From the NCBI RefSeq assembly GCF_016405145.1, contig NZ_JAEKIA010000015.1, positions 1-49,149 of the forward strand: a DNA stretch of 49,149 nucleotides, given 5' to 3'. The position numbers and the translations under genes were made by a program. Below, piece after piece: positions 1 through 8,587 of this stretch (within the stretch, counting starts at the first letter, position 1; each line of letters begins with the position of its first letter). A model generated the notes under the pieces. It made no database searches and was not told the origin of the DNA. It was given only the letters and a program-made list of their open reading frames with translations. The DNA comes from Schaalia cardiffensis (GTDB taxonomy: Bacteria > Actinomycetota > Actinomycetes > Actinomycetales > Actinomycetaceae).

Positions 1-119
1 CAGAAGAACACGACAACGCTCACACCCCACCCCCGCCGGAACAGACCAGACCCCACACCCCCCAAAAGGCAGCCGCCGCAACCAGATGAAACACCCTCTA
101 CAAAACCCGGGGCTTGACA
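1..119. repeat. Contig-terminal inverted repeat, left copy
   Basis: These 119 bases are an exact reverse complement of 49031-49149. Identity stops after CCCGGGGCTTGACA: the left copy continues AATACT and the right copy continues CTTCCC. The sequence is C-rich and has no convincing reading frame. The inner end (CTACAAAACCCGGGGCTTGACA-like) resembles the outer end of a mutator/IS256-type insertion sequence, but this is inference. A shared end of exactly k-mer-like length is also what an assembler leaves when it breaks at a multi-copy element. Confidence 0.85.
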
Positions 120-123
120 AATA

Positions 124-169
124 CTCCCCGGAAGAAGGAACCCGATTACCAAGTCCAACTTCCGGGGAG
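124..169. repeat. Stem-loop, 11-bp perfect inverted repeat
   Basis: CTCCCCGGAAG (124-134) pairs perfectly with CTTCCGGGGAG (159-169) across a 24-base loop. It lies just inside the terminal repeat. No T tract follows, so it may be an old terminator or an IS-associated hairpin. The rest of 120-338 shows no gene on either strand. Confidence 0.45.
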
Positions 170-338
170 CAGTCCATCTTCAGGCGCGGCCCCACCCCTC
201 ATTCTTCGACGGCTAAGACCTTCCCTGAAGCTGCCACATACTTGTGCTGGACCTGCACCGTTGCCCTGAACCCCGCACGCAAGACTCCCGGAGTCACGCC
301 CGCGCTTTAGGCTCCCCCGCTTCGCCTTGGGCTTTCCC

Positions 339-1619
339 TCATTCCTCTACAGCACGGGCCTGCGTCCAGATCCACTCGGGGTTGGAGGCCACGAGATCGA
401 AAAGAAACTCTTCACCGCCCGAAAGCTCCTGGCACTGTTCCGCTTCGCAGACTCGAGCGCTCTCCTCGCTAAGACGAACGCGCACCACCACGACGCCCTC
501 GTCACAGGATGGATCGGCCAACACCTCAACCCGCGTTTTCAACGCTTCAAAACGCATTCCAGAACTCTTCATAGCCTCGATCCGAGCCCGGTCCTGCTCA
601 AGCAAAGCTCCCCCGATAACCTCCTCAAGCCCCAAAGGATCACGAGACTCCAGGGCATGATCACGCAACTCGAGCGCCCGGCGCAGCGCTGAAGCGGCTT
701 CCTCTCGACTTGGACACACCAGCCCCGATTCAGCGCTCAGGGCCGTGGAAGGGGAGGAAGAGGATAAGCCGATCATTCCCAGCCCTACGCCGAGCCCGAC
801 TCCGGCGGCGAGTACAAGAAGACCAAGAGGCGCCATCTTCCTTCGGCGGCGCACAGGGATCCGCATTGTCTCTTCGCGTGCGGCGGCGACGCGCAATCGA
901 GATCCAGCGTCCTCATCCATGGTCAGCACCGGGGCTTGGGATGCTCTCTTCTTGCTCCGTATCCCCTCTTGAGTATCCTCCAAGCCTCCCTCCTTGCGCC
1001 TGTGAAGGCCGTCGGCCTCGAGCTCATGAACAGCCCCCTTCTTCGCCGCAGCCGCTGTGCTGCTCCGCTCCTGAGAAGGAGCACTAGTCTCGAGAGCCTT
1101 TTCGATCCTTTCCAGAGCCTCCCAATCGCTCTCGCAAGTCTTGTGTGAGGACACAGACCAGCCGACGCTTCCCTCCCCCTCATTGACGGGAACGGCGAGA
1201 TCCACGATGACCGCCTTTTCCCCGTTGACAATAATGTTCGCCGGTGCGAGATCACCGTGAACAATCCCTGCGGCATGAAGAGCTCGAACACCGCAACGCA
1301 GATCCTCAATGATCTTCTCCCTAACGCCCCGAGGCCGGAGTTGATCCGTTCCGAGAAGCAGATCCAGAGGACGCCCGTCGACTCGCTCCTGGATCAACGC
1401 CCAGCGCCCGTCCTCGTGACGGACGAGATCGACGAGGCGCGCAACGCAAGGACTCGTGATCGTGGACCAGGCGCGCCAGCGTTCGAGCGTACTCTCACCG
1501 AAAGCGGAGGAATAGACGCTGATCAGCACGCTTTCACCCGAGGACGAGGTCGCCGCCCACAGTGGGCCAAGCGCACTCATATGAACGATTCCGCCGAGCT
1601 CGTACCCTTCAATCTTCAT
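339..1619 (-). CDS. Membrane-anchored protein-kinase-like protein (probable pseudokinase)
   Basis: The 426-residue product has a kinase-like N-terminal lobe. HGDLAPANI (residues 121-129) corresponds to the catalytic-loop HRDLKPxN of Ser/Thr kinases, keeping the Asp and Asn. The glycine-rich loop and the VAIK lysine are not recognisable, and DFG is replaced by VDL (139-141), so catalysis is doubtful. A charged linker (about 180-260) leads to one membrane segment (about 263-284) and a C-terminal domain of about 140 residues, probably extracytoplasmic. Kinase-like proteins of this plan are common in actinomycetes, where some act as phosphothreonine or lipid II sensors. The start is the ATG next to MKIEGYELG, a typical kinase opening. 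It is divergent from the DUF4191 gene, with 110 bases between. Confidence 0.75.
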   Translation of the reverse strand: MKIEGYELGGIVHMSALGPLWAATSSSGESVLISVYSSAFGESTLERWRAWSTITSPCVARLVDLVRHEDGRWALIQERVDGRPLDLLLGTDQLRPRGVREKIIEDLRCGVRALHAAGIVHGDLAPANIIVNGEKAVIVDLAVPVNEGEGSVGWSVSSHKTCESDWEALERIEKALETSAPSQERSSTAAAAKKGAVHELEADGLHRRKEGGLEDTQEGIRSKKRASQAPVLTMDEDAGSRLRVAAAREETMRIPVRRRRKMAPLGLLVLAAGVGLGVGLGMIGLSSSSPSTALSAESGLVCPSREEAASALRRALELRDHALESRDPLGLEEVIGGALLEQDRARIEAMKSSGMRFEALKTRVEVLADPSCDEGVVVVRVRLSEESARVCEAEQCQELSGGEEFLFDLVASNPEWIWTQARAVEE

Positions 1620-1729
1620 GTTTCAACTCTCAGCGCGATTCCGCTTCAAGGCAAGGGGCCGCGTATCCTGTGGATAAAGCCCCTCGGGCACGGGCGAACA
1701 GCGCCCCAGACAGCTAGGATCATCCCGCT

Positions 1730-2422
1730 ATGAGTGAGAACAACACCCCGAAGAAGCGCCGCTGGTATCACAACCTCGCCGATGCCTACCGCATCACGAA
1801 GCGGACATACCCGTGGATCGCGTGGCTGCTCGTCGGCTCTGCGATCCTCACCCTGTGCCTCGCCCTCGTCATTGCGGCGCTGACGAATGGCAATTGGATT
1901 CTGTGGACGATTCTTGGCATCGCCCTGGGTGCGACCGTCGCGATGACGGTTCTTTCCCTTTTGGTTCGTCGCGCTATGTACGCGCAGATCGATGGAACGG
2001 TCGGCTCCGTTTACGCGGTACTCTCGCAGATCAAGTCCGGTTGGATCATTTCCGAAGAACCGGTCAATGTGACGCGTGAGCAGGATGTGATCTGGCGTCT
2101 GATCGGTAGGCCCGGCGTCGTCTTCATCTCCGAGGGCCCCTCGAACCGTGTTCAGCCTCTTCTTTCCGCTGAACGTAAGAAGGTCTCCCGCGTCATTAAG
2201 AACGTTCCCGTTCATGTCATCCAGGTCGGCCACGATGAAGGGCAGATTGAGCTCGCGAAGCTTGAGGGGCGCCTGAGGAAGCTGAAGAAGGTTCTGACGA
2301 AGGAAGAGGTTCCCGCGGTTTCGGCTCGTTTGAAGGCGCTCGGGTCTCGCGGCCTGCCGATTCCCAAGGGCGTGGATCCCACGAAGGTTCGTCCCAATCG
2401 TCGCGCCATGCGCGGCCGCTGA
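1730..2422 (+). CDS. DUF4191 family membrane protein
   Basis: The 230-residue product opens with a basic segment (KKRRWYHNLADAYRITKR), followed by two adjacent hydrophobic helices (about 30-48 and 54-78) and a cytoplasmic C-terminal half ending in a basic tail. This matches the actinobacterial DUF4191 family in length and layout. Family members usually sit near lipoate or glutamine synthetase genes; that context is absent here. The function is unknown. A strong hairpin follows the stop codon, so it is probably transcribed alone. Confidence 0.85.
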   Translation: MSENNTPKKRRWYHNLADAYRITKRTYPWIAWLLVGSAILTLCLALVIAALTNGNWILWTILGIALGATVAMTVLSLLVRRAMYAQIDGTVGSVYAVLSQIKSGWIISEEPVNVTREQDVIWRLIGRPGVVFISEGPSNRVQPLLSAERKKVSRVIKNVPVHVIQVGHDEGQIELAKLEGRLRKLKKVLTKEEVPAVSARLKALGSRGLPIPKGVDPTKVRPNRRAMRGR

Positions 2423-2452
2423 TTCGAGGCTCCCTTCGATTCCCTGTTCTTC

Positions 2453-2487
2453 AAGAGCCCGGCTCGTTTCCCTCGAGCCGGGCTCTT
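2453..2487 (+). terminator. Strong intrinsic terminator hairpin after the DUF4191 gene
   Basis: AAGAGCCCGGCTCG (2453-2466) pairs perfectly with CGAGCCGGGCTCTT (2474-2487) across a 7-base loop, 31 bases after the stop. The downstream tract is only moderately T-rich, as is usual in high-G+C actinomycetes. Confidence 0.8.
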
Positions 2488-2602
2488 CCGTATCTCTTTC
2501 ACGTGCGCTCGTCTGTGTGGGGCAAGGGCGAATGATCGGCTGCATAGGTGTTGGTGTTGCCCAGGGGCAGGCCTGAGAGCTCGCGTGTACACGCAGGACT
2601 AC

Positions 2603-2696
2603 AGCACTGTGAGTGCAAAGAGAGCACTGTGAGTGCAAGAAGGCTCACGGGAGCGAATCCGAGACAGATTGTGCATATTATGCATTCCAGTGCATA
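2603..2696 (+). promoter_or_regulatory. Cluster of operator-like palindromes upstream of the amino-acid importer
   Basis: The dyad GCACT-GTG-AGTGC occurs twice inside a 16-base direct repeat (2603-2618 and 2623-2638) with a 20-bp period, about two helical turns. Further on, TGCATA-T-TATGCA (2672-2684) and TATGCA-N6-TGCATA (2679-2696) share a half-site. All lie 41-134 bases before the lipoprotein start. The geometry suggests repressor or activator binding; the factor is unknown. The rest of the 314-base gap holds only the terminator. Confidence 0.5.
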
Positions 2697-2736
2697 CTTG
2701 GTTGTGTTGACGGACCCCATCACCGGAAGGCACACC

Positions 2737-3672
2737 ATGCGCACTCTTCCTGCAGCCATCGCCCTCGCCGCTTCCGCGGCCCTCCTCCTCGGCGCCTGCT
2801 CAGACCCGACCCCCTCCACCTCGAACAGCGCCGACTCCACCTCTACAGCCACCACCGCTGCGATCACACCCTTCGACGTCACGACCATCCCTGTCTCAGA
2901 AGAAGTCGCTGCCCTCGTCCCCCAGGCGGTCAAAGATCGCGGTGTGCTGCGCAACGGTGCCTCCACGGACTACGCTCCCGGTGAATACCTCGCCGAAGAC
3001 GGCCAGACCCCCGTCGGCTATGACGTCGACATCGTTAAAGCCCTTGCCCAGGCGATGGGCCTGAAGGAAGGCACCACTGAGACCGCGATCTTCGACACGA
3101 TCCTGCCCGCCCTCGGCACCAAGTTCGACATCGGCGCCTCCTCCTTCACCATCACCGCCGAGCGCGAAGAGGCCGCCAACCTCATCTCCTACGTCCAGGT
3201 CGGCTCCGCCTACGCGGTTGCCAAGGGCAACCCGAAGGGCTTCAATCCGGATGACCCCTGCGGCACGACCATCGGCGTCCAGAACGGCACCTTCCAGCAC
3301 GATTACGCCGAAAAGCTCTCCAAGGACTGCGTTGACGCGGGCAAAGAAAAGATCCAGGTTATGCCCCTCGACCTGCAGACCGACGTGTCCGTGAAGGTCA
3401 TCGGCGGCCAGTACGACGCCACCCTCGCGGACTCGACCGTCATCGGCTTCACCATCTCCCTCGCCGAAGGCCAGCTCGAACAGGTCGGCGAAGTCCTCGA
3501 AGCGGCACCCCAGGGCATCGCAGTCGCCAAGAACGACACCGAACTCGCGCTCGCCGTCCAAGCTGCAATGCAGTACCTCATCGACGAGGGCTACCTCGAA
3601 AAGATTCTCGAACCCTACGGCTCGCAGGATGCTGCTCTCAAGACCGCCGAACTCAACCCGGCGGCGCTCTGA
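2737..3672 (+). CDS. Amino-acid ABC transporter substrate-binding lipoprotein
   Basis: The 311-residue product has a signal peptide ending in a lipobox (LLLGAC, lipid-modified Cys21), then a Ser/Thr-rich linker and a periplasmic-binding-protein type 2 domain (family SBP_bac_3, about 65-300). GYDVDIVKALAQAMG and FDTILPALGTKFDIG are typical of polar amino-acid receptors. The ATG at 2737 is chosen because it directly precedes the signal peptide and has GAAGG upstream; the open frame runs further upstream without coding character. It is the first gene of a three-gene importer operon. The exact ligand cannot be read from sequence. Confidence 0.93.
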   Translation: MRTLPAAIALAASAALLLGACSDPTPSTSNSADSTSTATTAAITPFDVTTIPVSEEVAALVPQAVKDRGVLRNGASTDYAPGEYLAEDGQTPVGYDVDIVKALAQAMGLKEGTTETAIFDTILPALGTKFDIGASSFTITAEREEAANLISYVQVGSAYAVAKGNPKGFNPDDPCGTTIGVQNGTFQHDYAEKLSKDCVDAGKEKIQVMPLDLQTDVSVKVIGGQYDATLADSTVIGFTISLAEGQLEQVGEVLEAAPQGIAVAKNDTELALAVQAAMQYLIDEGYLEKILEPYGSQDAALKTAELNPAAL

Positions 3673-3684
3673 CCGACTGAGGGC

Positions 3685-3715
3685 GTGGGCCGATACCCTT
3701 GCGGTATCGGCCCAC
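3685..3715 (+). promoter_or_regulatory. Intergenic hairpin between receptor and permease genes
   Basis: GTGGGCCGATACC (3685-3697) pairs perfectly with GGTATCGGCCCAC (3703-3715) around a 5-base loop. It lies between the receptor stop and the permease start. In importer operons such a hairpin commonly protects the receptor mRNA or attenuates transcription into the permease, giving more receptor than channel. That role is inferred. Confidence 0.6.
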
Positions 3716-3731
3716 TTCCAGTGAGGAACAC

Positions 3732-4640
3732 ATGGCACACATCAAAGACGGCGTCGAACTGATCGACGCAAAACCCGTCCCACGGCCCGGGCGCTGGGCG
3801 AGCGCCATCATCGTCGCCCTCTTCGCACTGCTCCTCGCTCACGCGCTTGTGACGAACCCGAACTTCCAGTGGGGAGTCGTATGGCAGTGGCTCTTCTCCA
3901 AGACCATCGTCTCAGGGGTCATGTACACCCTGCTTCTCACGGTCATCGCCATGGTGATGGGCACGGTCCTCGCGATCACCATGGCGATTATGCGCCAATC
4001 CGTGAACCCGGTCCTGCGCTGGGTCGCGACCGCGTACATCTGGTTCTTCCGCGGCACCCCGATCTACACGCAGCTCATCTTCTGGTCGCTCCTGCCGAGC
4101 CTGTACCCGCAGATGTCCCTGGGAATCCCCTTCGCTCCTCCCTTCGTCACCGTCGACACGGCCACCTACTTCACCTCCTTCTGGATGGCGTTCATCGGCT
4201 TGGGCCTCAACGAGGGTGCCTACCTCGCAGAGATCATCCGCGCGGGCCTCCTCTCCGTTGACAAGGGCCAGTGGGAGGCCGCCACTGCCCTCGGCATGCC
4301 CCGTTCAATGATCTTCCGGCGGATCATTCTGCCCCAGGCGATGCGCGTTATCGTCCCGCCCATCGGCAACGAAACGATCTCCATGCTCAAGACGACCTCT
4401 CTCGTCTCCGCGATCCCCTACACGCTTGAACTGACCTTTGTCGCTTCAACGAAGGGCCAGAACCTGTTCAAACCCGTGCCGCTCCTCATCACGGCGGCGC
4501 TCTGGTACCTCTTCATCACCACGATCCTCATGTGGGTCCAATCCCATATCGAACGCCACTTCGGCAGGGGTTTCGAGCGACGCGAGGACACGAACGCCGA
4601 AAAGACCGCCAACACTCAGTTTCTGGATGTGACACCGTGA
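3732..4640 (+). CDS. Amino-acid ABC transporter permease
   Basis: The 302-residue product is a HisM/GlnP-type integral membrane permease. The EAA loop ([20 protein letters not shown]), which docks the ATPase, is clear in the C-terminal half, followed by the usual [24 protein letters not shown] and [11 protein letters not shown] are typical of the family. The ATG at 3732 follows GTGAGGAAC. The stop overlaps the GTG start of the ATPase gene by four bases, indicating translational coupling. Confidence 0.93.
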   Translation: MAHIKDGVELIDAKPVPRPGRWASAIIVALFALLLAHALVTNPNFQWGVVWQWLFSKTIVSGVMYTLLLTVIAMVMGTVLAITMAIMRQSVNPVLRWVATAYIWFFRGTPIYTQLIFWSLLPSLYPQMSLGIPFAPPFVTVDTATYFTSFWMAFIGLGLNEGAYLAEIIRAGLLSVDKGQWEAATALGMPRSMIFRRIILPQAMRVIVPPIGNETISMLKTTSLVSAIPYTLELTFVASTKGQNLFKPVPLLITAALWYLFITTILMWVQSHIERHFGRGFERREDTNAEKTANTQFLDVTP

Positions 4641-5410
4641 CCAATGAAACCCCTATGGTCTCCGTTCGTGGAGTCCACAAGTTCTTCGGCAATCTCCACG
4701 TCCTCAGGGGCATTGACTTGGACATCGCCCCCGGGGAGGTCTGCGTCATCCTCGGCCCTTCGGGTTCTGGCAAGTCGACCCTGCTGCGCTGCCTCAACCA
4801 GCTTGAGGAGATCAACGCCGGCAGGGTGAGCGTCGAGGGCGAGCTCCTCGGATACCGTGAGGGCGCTAAAGGCCAGCTCTACGAGCTCCCGGACAAGGTC
4901 ATTGCCTCCCAGCGCTCGCGCATTGGCATGGTGTTCCAGCGTTTCAATCTTTTCCCGCACAAGACTGCCCTCGAGAACGTCATGGAAGCGCCCGTCCGCG
5001 TCGCGAAGGTCGAGAAGGCGACAGCGAAGGCGCGTGCACTCGAGTTGCTCGAGCGGGTGGGCCTGGCTGATCGCGCCGACCACTACCCTTCAGAACTCTC
5101 CGGCGGCCAGCAGCAGCGCGTCGCGATCGCGAGGGCGCTCGCCATGGATCCGGAGATCATGCTCTTCGACGAGCCGACTTCCGCCCTCGACCCCGAACTC
5201 GTCGGAGAGGTGTTGCAGGTGATGAAGGATCTGGCGGCTTCGGGTATGACGATGGCCGTCGTCACCCATGAGATCGGCTTCGCCCGCGAGGTCGCCGACA
5301 CCGTCGTCTTCATGGACGAGGGGCAGATCGTCGAAATGGGCTCTCCCGCCCAGGTCATTGACAATCCTCAGGAGGAACGGACGCGCGAGTTCTTCTCGAA
5401 GGTCTTGTGA
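4637..5410 (+). CDS. Amino-acid ABC transporter ATP-binding protein
   Basis: The 257-residue product is a GlnQ/HisP-type ATPase. Visible motifs in order are Walker [11 protein letters not shown]-loop [10 protein letters not shown], signature LSGGQQQR, Walker [13 protein letters not shown] and the switch histidine in VTHE. The GTG at 4637 overlaps the permease stop (GTGA); an in-frame ATG at 4655 is the alternative. With the two preceding genes it forms a complete uptake system for a polar amino acid. Confidence 0.93.
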   Translation: MTNETPMVSVRGVHKFFGNLHVLRGIDLDIAPGEVCVILGPSGSGKSTLLRCLNQLEEINAGRVSVEGELLGYREGAKGQLYELPDKVIASQRSRIGMVFQRFNLFPHKTALENVMEAPVRVAKVEKATAKARALELLERVGLADRADHYPSELSGGQQQRVAIARALAMDPEIMLFDEPTSALDPELVGEVLQVMKDLAASGMTMAVVTHEIGFAREVADTVVFMDEGQIVEMGSPAQVIDNPQEERTREFFSKVL

Positions 5411-5434
5411 CCCTGTCGCCATCGCCCCTCGGGA

Positions 5435-5831
5435 CTACTCTTCGAGAACACGATCCGGGTCGAGGAGCGGCGCACTCACTTCGATGAGTTCCTTGCCGCC
5501 CTCACAGCGCAGCTGGATGAAATAGTTCTCGGAGAGCGCCGGGATCTGTGAGACGGATTTCCCCATCTCTTCAAGGACCTGCCGGTCGGCAAGGAGCTTG
5601 GAGTTTCGAACCTCCATCCTGCGGCCCCCGCTCTCGCTGTCTTCAGATCCCTTCGGGAACAACGAGGAAGCCCTTCGGATCATCAGGAATGACAACACCC
5701 GAGGCCGGGTAGGGATCGAGGGCGGGGTCTGGGACCGAGAGAGAGTGAAACGCCTCGAAAGTCTGATCGGAAACGTTCTCCACGGTGAAGTACCACGAGA
5801 TCCTCTGCTCGCCGCCACAGATGATCCACAT
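5435..5831 (-). pseudogene. Frameshifted remnant of a gene of unknown function
   Basis: Two minus-strand frames read as one protein. The upstream frame gives ISWYFTVENVSDQTFEAF and later VPDPALDPYPASG, ending at PEGI. The adjacent frame continues from about 5655 with SEDSESGGRRMEVRN to LLDPDRVLEE. The join needs a +1 shift inside CCCGAAGGGATC. A stop codon directly precedes the first ATG, so the 5' part (any signal peptide) is missing. The fold looks like a small beta-rich DUF4352-type accessory domain, but the family is not certain. Confidence 0.5.
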
Positions 5832-5880
5832 TCACCACTGGAACCCGCAATGAGATCGTCAAGTCGGGTAGGATGCGGGA

Positions 5881-6072
5881 ATGGAGATCATTGCGTGGGT
5901 GGTCATTGTCCTCATCGGCATCGTCGGGCTGGGGATCTGGTGGCATTTCTCCTTGCGCAGGCGCATTGATGCCAGAATGCATGAAGCCCAGCCTGAGGAG
6001 AGGCAGGCTCTCATGGACATTCAGCGCGATATCGATCGGGGTAAGGCCGCCCGCCAGGGTTTCTTCTTTTGA
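5881..6072 (+). CDS. Small single-pass membrane protein
   Basis: The 63-residue product has one N-terminal membrane helix (about residues 3-25), a short basic stretch (LRRRIDARM) and a charged amphipathic tail ending in QGFFF. Coding character fits the neighbours, and a GGATGCGGGA stretch precedes the ATG. It stands alone between a remnant and a convergent ABC-F gene. No function can be assigned. Confidence 0.6.
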   Translation: MEIIAWVVIVLIGIVGLGIWWHFSLRRRIDARMHEAQPEERQALMDIQRDIDRGKAARQGFFF

Positions 6073-6185
6073 GCTCCTACCAGCGAATTGACATCTTCAC
6101 ACCGATTGAGGGCCGCAAGTATTGTGAATAAGCCGCGGTGATCTGACAAGGCTCTAAACGCCCGCACTACATCAGCCATGCCACC

Positions 6186-7796
6186 TTAAGTCAGCGTGAC
6201 CAGATCAAGGTAGGAATCGTCCCACAGGTCCTCATCCGCGTCGGGCAGGAGGAGCACCCGATCGGGATGCAGGGCCAGGACGGCACCCGGATCGTGGGTG
6301 ACGAGGACGACCGCGCCCTCGTAGGAGCCGAGGGCGTTGAGGATCTCCTCGCGCGATGCCGGATCCAGGTTGTTCGTCGGCTCGTCGAGCAGGAGCACGT
6401 TCGCCCCCGACACGACGAGGGTCGCAAGCGCAAGCCGGGTCTTCTCCCCACCGGACAAAACCGACACCGGCTTATCGACGTCATCTCCTGAGAAGAGGAA
6501 CTGGCCGAGGATATTGCGCAAATGCGTTTCGTCCAGCTCAGGGGCGGCGTGCGCCATATTGTCGCGCACACTCGCCGCATCGTCGAGGGTCTCATGCTCC
6601 TGGGCGTAATAGCCGAGCTTGAGGCCGTGCCCGGGGATGACCTCGCCCATATCCGGCTCTTCAATGCCGGACAAGAGGCGCAGCAGGGTCGTTTTGCCCG
6701 CACCGTTCAAACCGAGGACCACGACCTTCGCTCCGCGGTCGATCGCAAGATCCACACCTGTGAACACCTCGAGGGAACCATAGGACTTCGACAAGCCCTC
6801 GGCTGTCAGCGGCACCCGCCCCGAGGGCGATGGATCGGGGAAACGCAGGCGCGCAACTTTCTCCTGCACCGCTTCGGCACCGGCCTGGGCGAGAAGCTCT
6901 TCCGCCCTTCGCAGCATCTGCTGAGCGGCAACAGCTTTCGTCGCCTTCGCTCGCATCTTTTCCCCCTGGGCGCGCAGCTGTTCCGCCTTCTTCACGGCAT
7001 TCGCCCGCTCCTTACGACGGCGCCTCTCGTCCTCCTCGCGCTGCTTGAGGTAGGCGGACCATCCGAGGTGGTAGATGTCGATTTCGGCCCGCAACGCGTC
7101 CAAGTAGAAGACCTGGTTGACGGTCTCCCCGAGGAGCTTGACGTCGTGAGAGATCATCATGACGCCGCCGGGGAAGGTTTTGATCCAGTCCCGCAGCCAC
7201 AGGATCGAATCATGATCGAGGTGGTTCGTCGGCTCATCCAACAGCAGAACATCCGCACCGGAGAAGAGCACGCGCGCAAGTTCCACGCGGCGTCTTTGCC
7301 CGCCTGAAAGAGTGTCAAGAGTCTGTTCGAGCACCCGATCCTCGAGCCCCAAAGAGTGAGCGATCTGGGCGGCTTCGGCATTCGCCGCCCACCCGCCCTG
7401 GGCGGTGAACTCCTGGTCGAGACGCACGTAGCGTTCCATCGCCTTTTGCTGGCGGGCGCCCACGGTCGAAGCCATCTCGTGCTCCGCCTTACGGATGCGC
7501 GCGATGATCTGATCAATGCCGCGAACGGAGATGATCCTCTCCCGGGCGGTCATCGACTGGTTCCCCACATGCGTGTCCTGCGCGAGGTAGCCGAGCGCAC
7601 CATTCGAGGTGATCGTCCCCTCATACTCTGCAGCCCCATGATCCGATTCACCGGCCAGGAGGCGCATTGTCGTCGTCTTCCCGGCCCCATTCCGACCTAC
7701 GAGGCCGATGCGCATGCCCTTATCGATGCGGAAACTCGCATTGCGCACGAGTTCACGAGCGCCGATTCGCAAGGAGAAGTTCTGAACATTGATCAC
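6186..7796 (-). CDS. ABC-F family ATPase (Rv1473-like)
   Basis: The 536-residue product has two ATP-binding cassettes and no membrane segment. Cassette 1 has GRNGAGKTT (35-43), LSGGQRRRVELAR and LLLDEPTNHLD. A basic linker follows (about 240-300). Cassette 2 has GLNGAGKTT, LSGGEKTRLALA and LLLDEPTNNLD. ABC-F proteins act on ribosomes, either in translation or in protection from antibiotics. The sequence closely resembles mycobacterial Rv1473, which has been linked to macrolide tolerance; that role is not shown here. Translation starts at GTG (7794-7796). The gene is divergent from yhhQ. Confidence 0.92.
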   Translation of the reverse strand: MINVQNFSLRIGARELVRNASFRIDKGMRIGLVGRNGAGKTTTMRLLAGESDHGAAEYEGTITSNGALGYLAQDTHVGNQSMTARERIISVRGIDQIIARIRKAEHEMASTVGARQQKAMERYVRLDQEFTAQGGWAANAEAAQIAHSLGLEDRVLEQTLDTLSGGQRRRVELARVLFSGADVLLLDEPTNHLDHDSILWLRDWIKTFPGGVMMISHDVKLLGETVNQVFYLDALRAEIDIYHLGWSAYLKQREEDERRRRKERANAVKKAEQLRAQGEKMRAKATKAVAAQQMLRRAEELLAQAGAEAVQEKVARLRFPDPSPSGRVPLTAEGLSKSYGSLEVFTGVDLAIDRGAKVVVLGLNGAGKTTLLRLLSGIEEPDMGEVIPGHGLKLGYYAQEHETLDDAASVRDNMAHAAPELDETHLRNILGQFLFSGDDVDKPVSVLSGGEKTRLALATLVVSGANVLLLDEPTNNLDPASREEILNALGSYEGAVVLVTHDPGAVLALHPDRVLLLPDADEDLWDDSYLDLVTLT

Positions 7797-7867
7797 TCGA
7801 CGATCCTAGTGGCTGTGGGCTGTTCTACCCTGTTCCAGTTCCTCGATTCCACGCAGGTGAAGGCACA

Positions 7868-8587
7868 ATGGGAGGGACTTCACGACAGACAAGGCTCTTC
7901 ATGATCGACTCCCCCGGCGCCAGCCCAGAGCGCGCACCCCGCATCTTCGACGTCATCGCCGTCATGTTCGTCGCTTTCCTCCTCATTTCGAACATTGCCG
8001 CAACGAAGGTGACGGCCCTGGATGCCGGGCCGATTCACCTCGTATTCGACGGGGGCGCGATCCTCTTCCCCCTCACCTACGTGCTCGGCGATGTGCTCTC
8101 CGAGGTCTACGGTTTTGCTCGGGCGAAGCGAGTTATCATCCTCGGATTCATCATGTCGGTTCTCGCCTCCCTGACCTTCCTCCTCGTGCAAGTCGCACCC
8201 ATCGGCCCCGGATACGAGAATCAAGCGGCCTTCGAAGCGGTCCTCGGTTTCGTTCCCCGTATCGTTGCAGCCTCCGTTGTCGGCTATCTCGTCGGGCAAC
8301 TCGTCAACTCCTTCGTACTCGTGAAGATTCGTCAGCGCTGGGGTGCCGAGCGTCTGTGGGCGCGCCTCATCGGTTCGACCCTGCTCGGTGAGGCCTTCGA
8401 CACCGTCCTTTTCTGCACGATCGCCTTCGTGGGGATCATCCCTGGTCTCGACTTTTTCAACTACGTGCTCACCGGTTACGTCTACAAGGTCGGCGTGGAG
8501 GTCGTCCTCCTTCCGATCACCTACCGCGTGGTCGCCCTCGTGAGGAAACACGAAGGTCTGAAACCTGAGGAGGTTCTCGCCGCATGA
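7868..8587 (+). CDS. yhhQ: Queuosine precursor transporter YhhQ
   Basis: The 239-residue product is a six-helix membrane protein of the YhhQ/VUT_1 family. Visible family features are FVAFLLISNIAATKV, GGAILFPLTYVLGDVLSEVYG and FDTVLFCTIAFVG. The family imports queuine or preQ bases. Its stop overlaps the start of tgt (ATGA), which makes salvage of a queuosine precursor the likely role. The ATG at 7868 has GAAGG upstream; an ATG at 7901 (MIDSPG) is an equally plausible start. Confidence 0.9.
   Translation: MGGTSRQTRLFMIDSPGASPERAPRIFDVIAVMFVAFLLISNIAATKVTALDAGPIHLVFDGGAILFPLTYVLGDVLSEVYGFARAKRVIILGFIMSVLASLTFLLVQVAPIGPGYENQAAFEAVLGFVPRIVAASVVGYLVGQLVNSFVLVKIRQRWGAERLWARLIGSTLLGEAFDTVLFCTIAFVGIIPGLDFFNYVLTGYVYKVGVEVVLLPITYRVVALVRKHEGLKPEEVLAA

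Noticed and set aside
1646-2638. 330-codon minus-strand frame over the DUF4191 gene
   Set aside because: Shadow of the real plus-strand gene; it crosses the terminator and has no family features.
2896-3738. 280-codon minus-strand frame over the receptor gene
   Set aside because: Antisense to an unmistakable binding lipoprotein; low-complexity composition.
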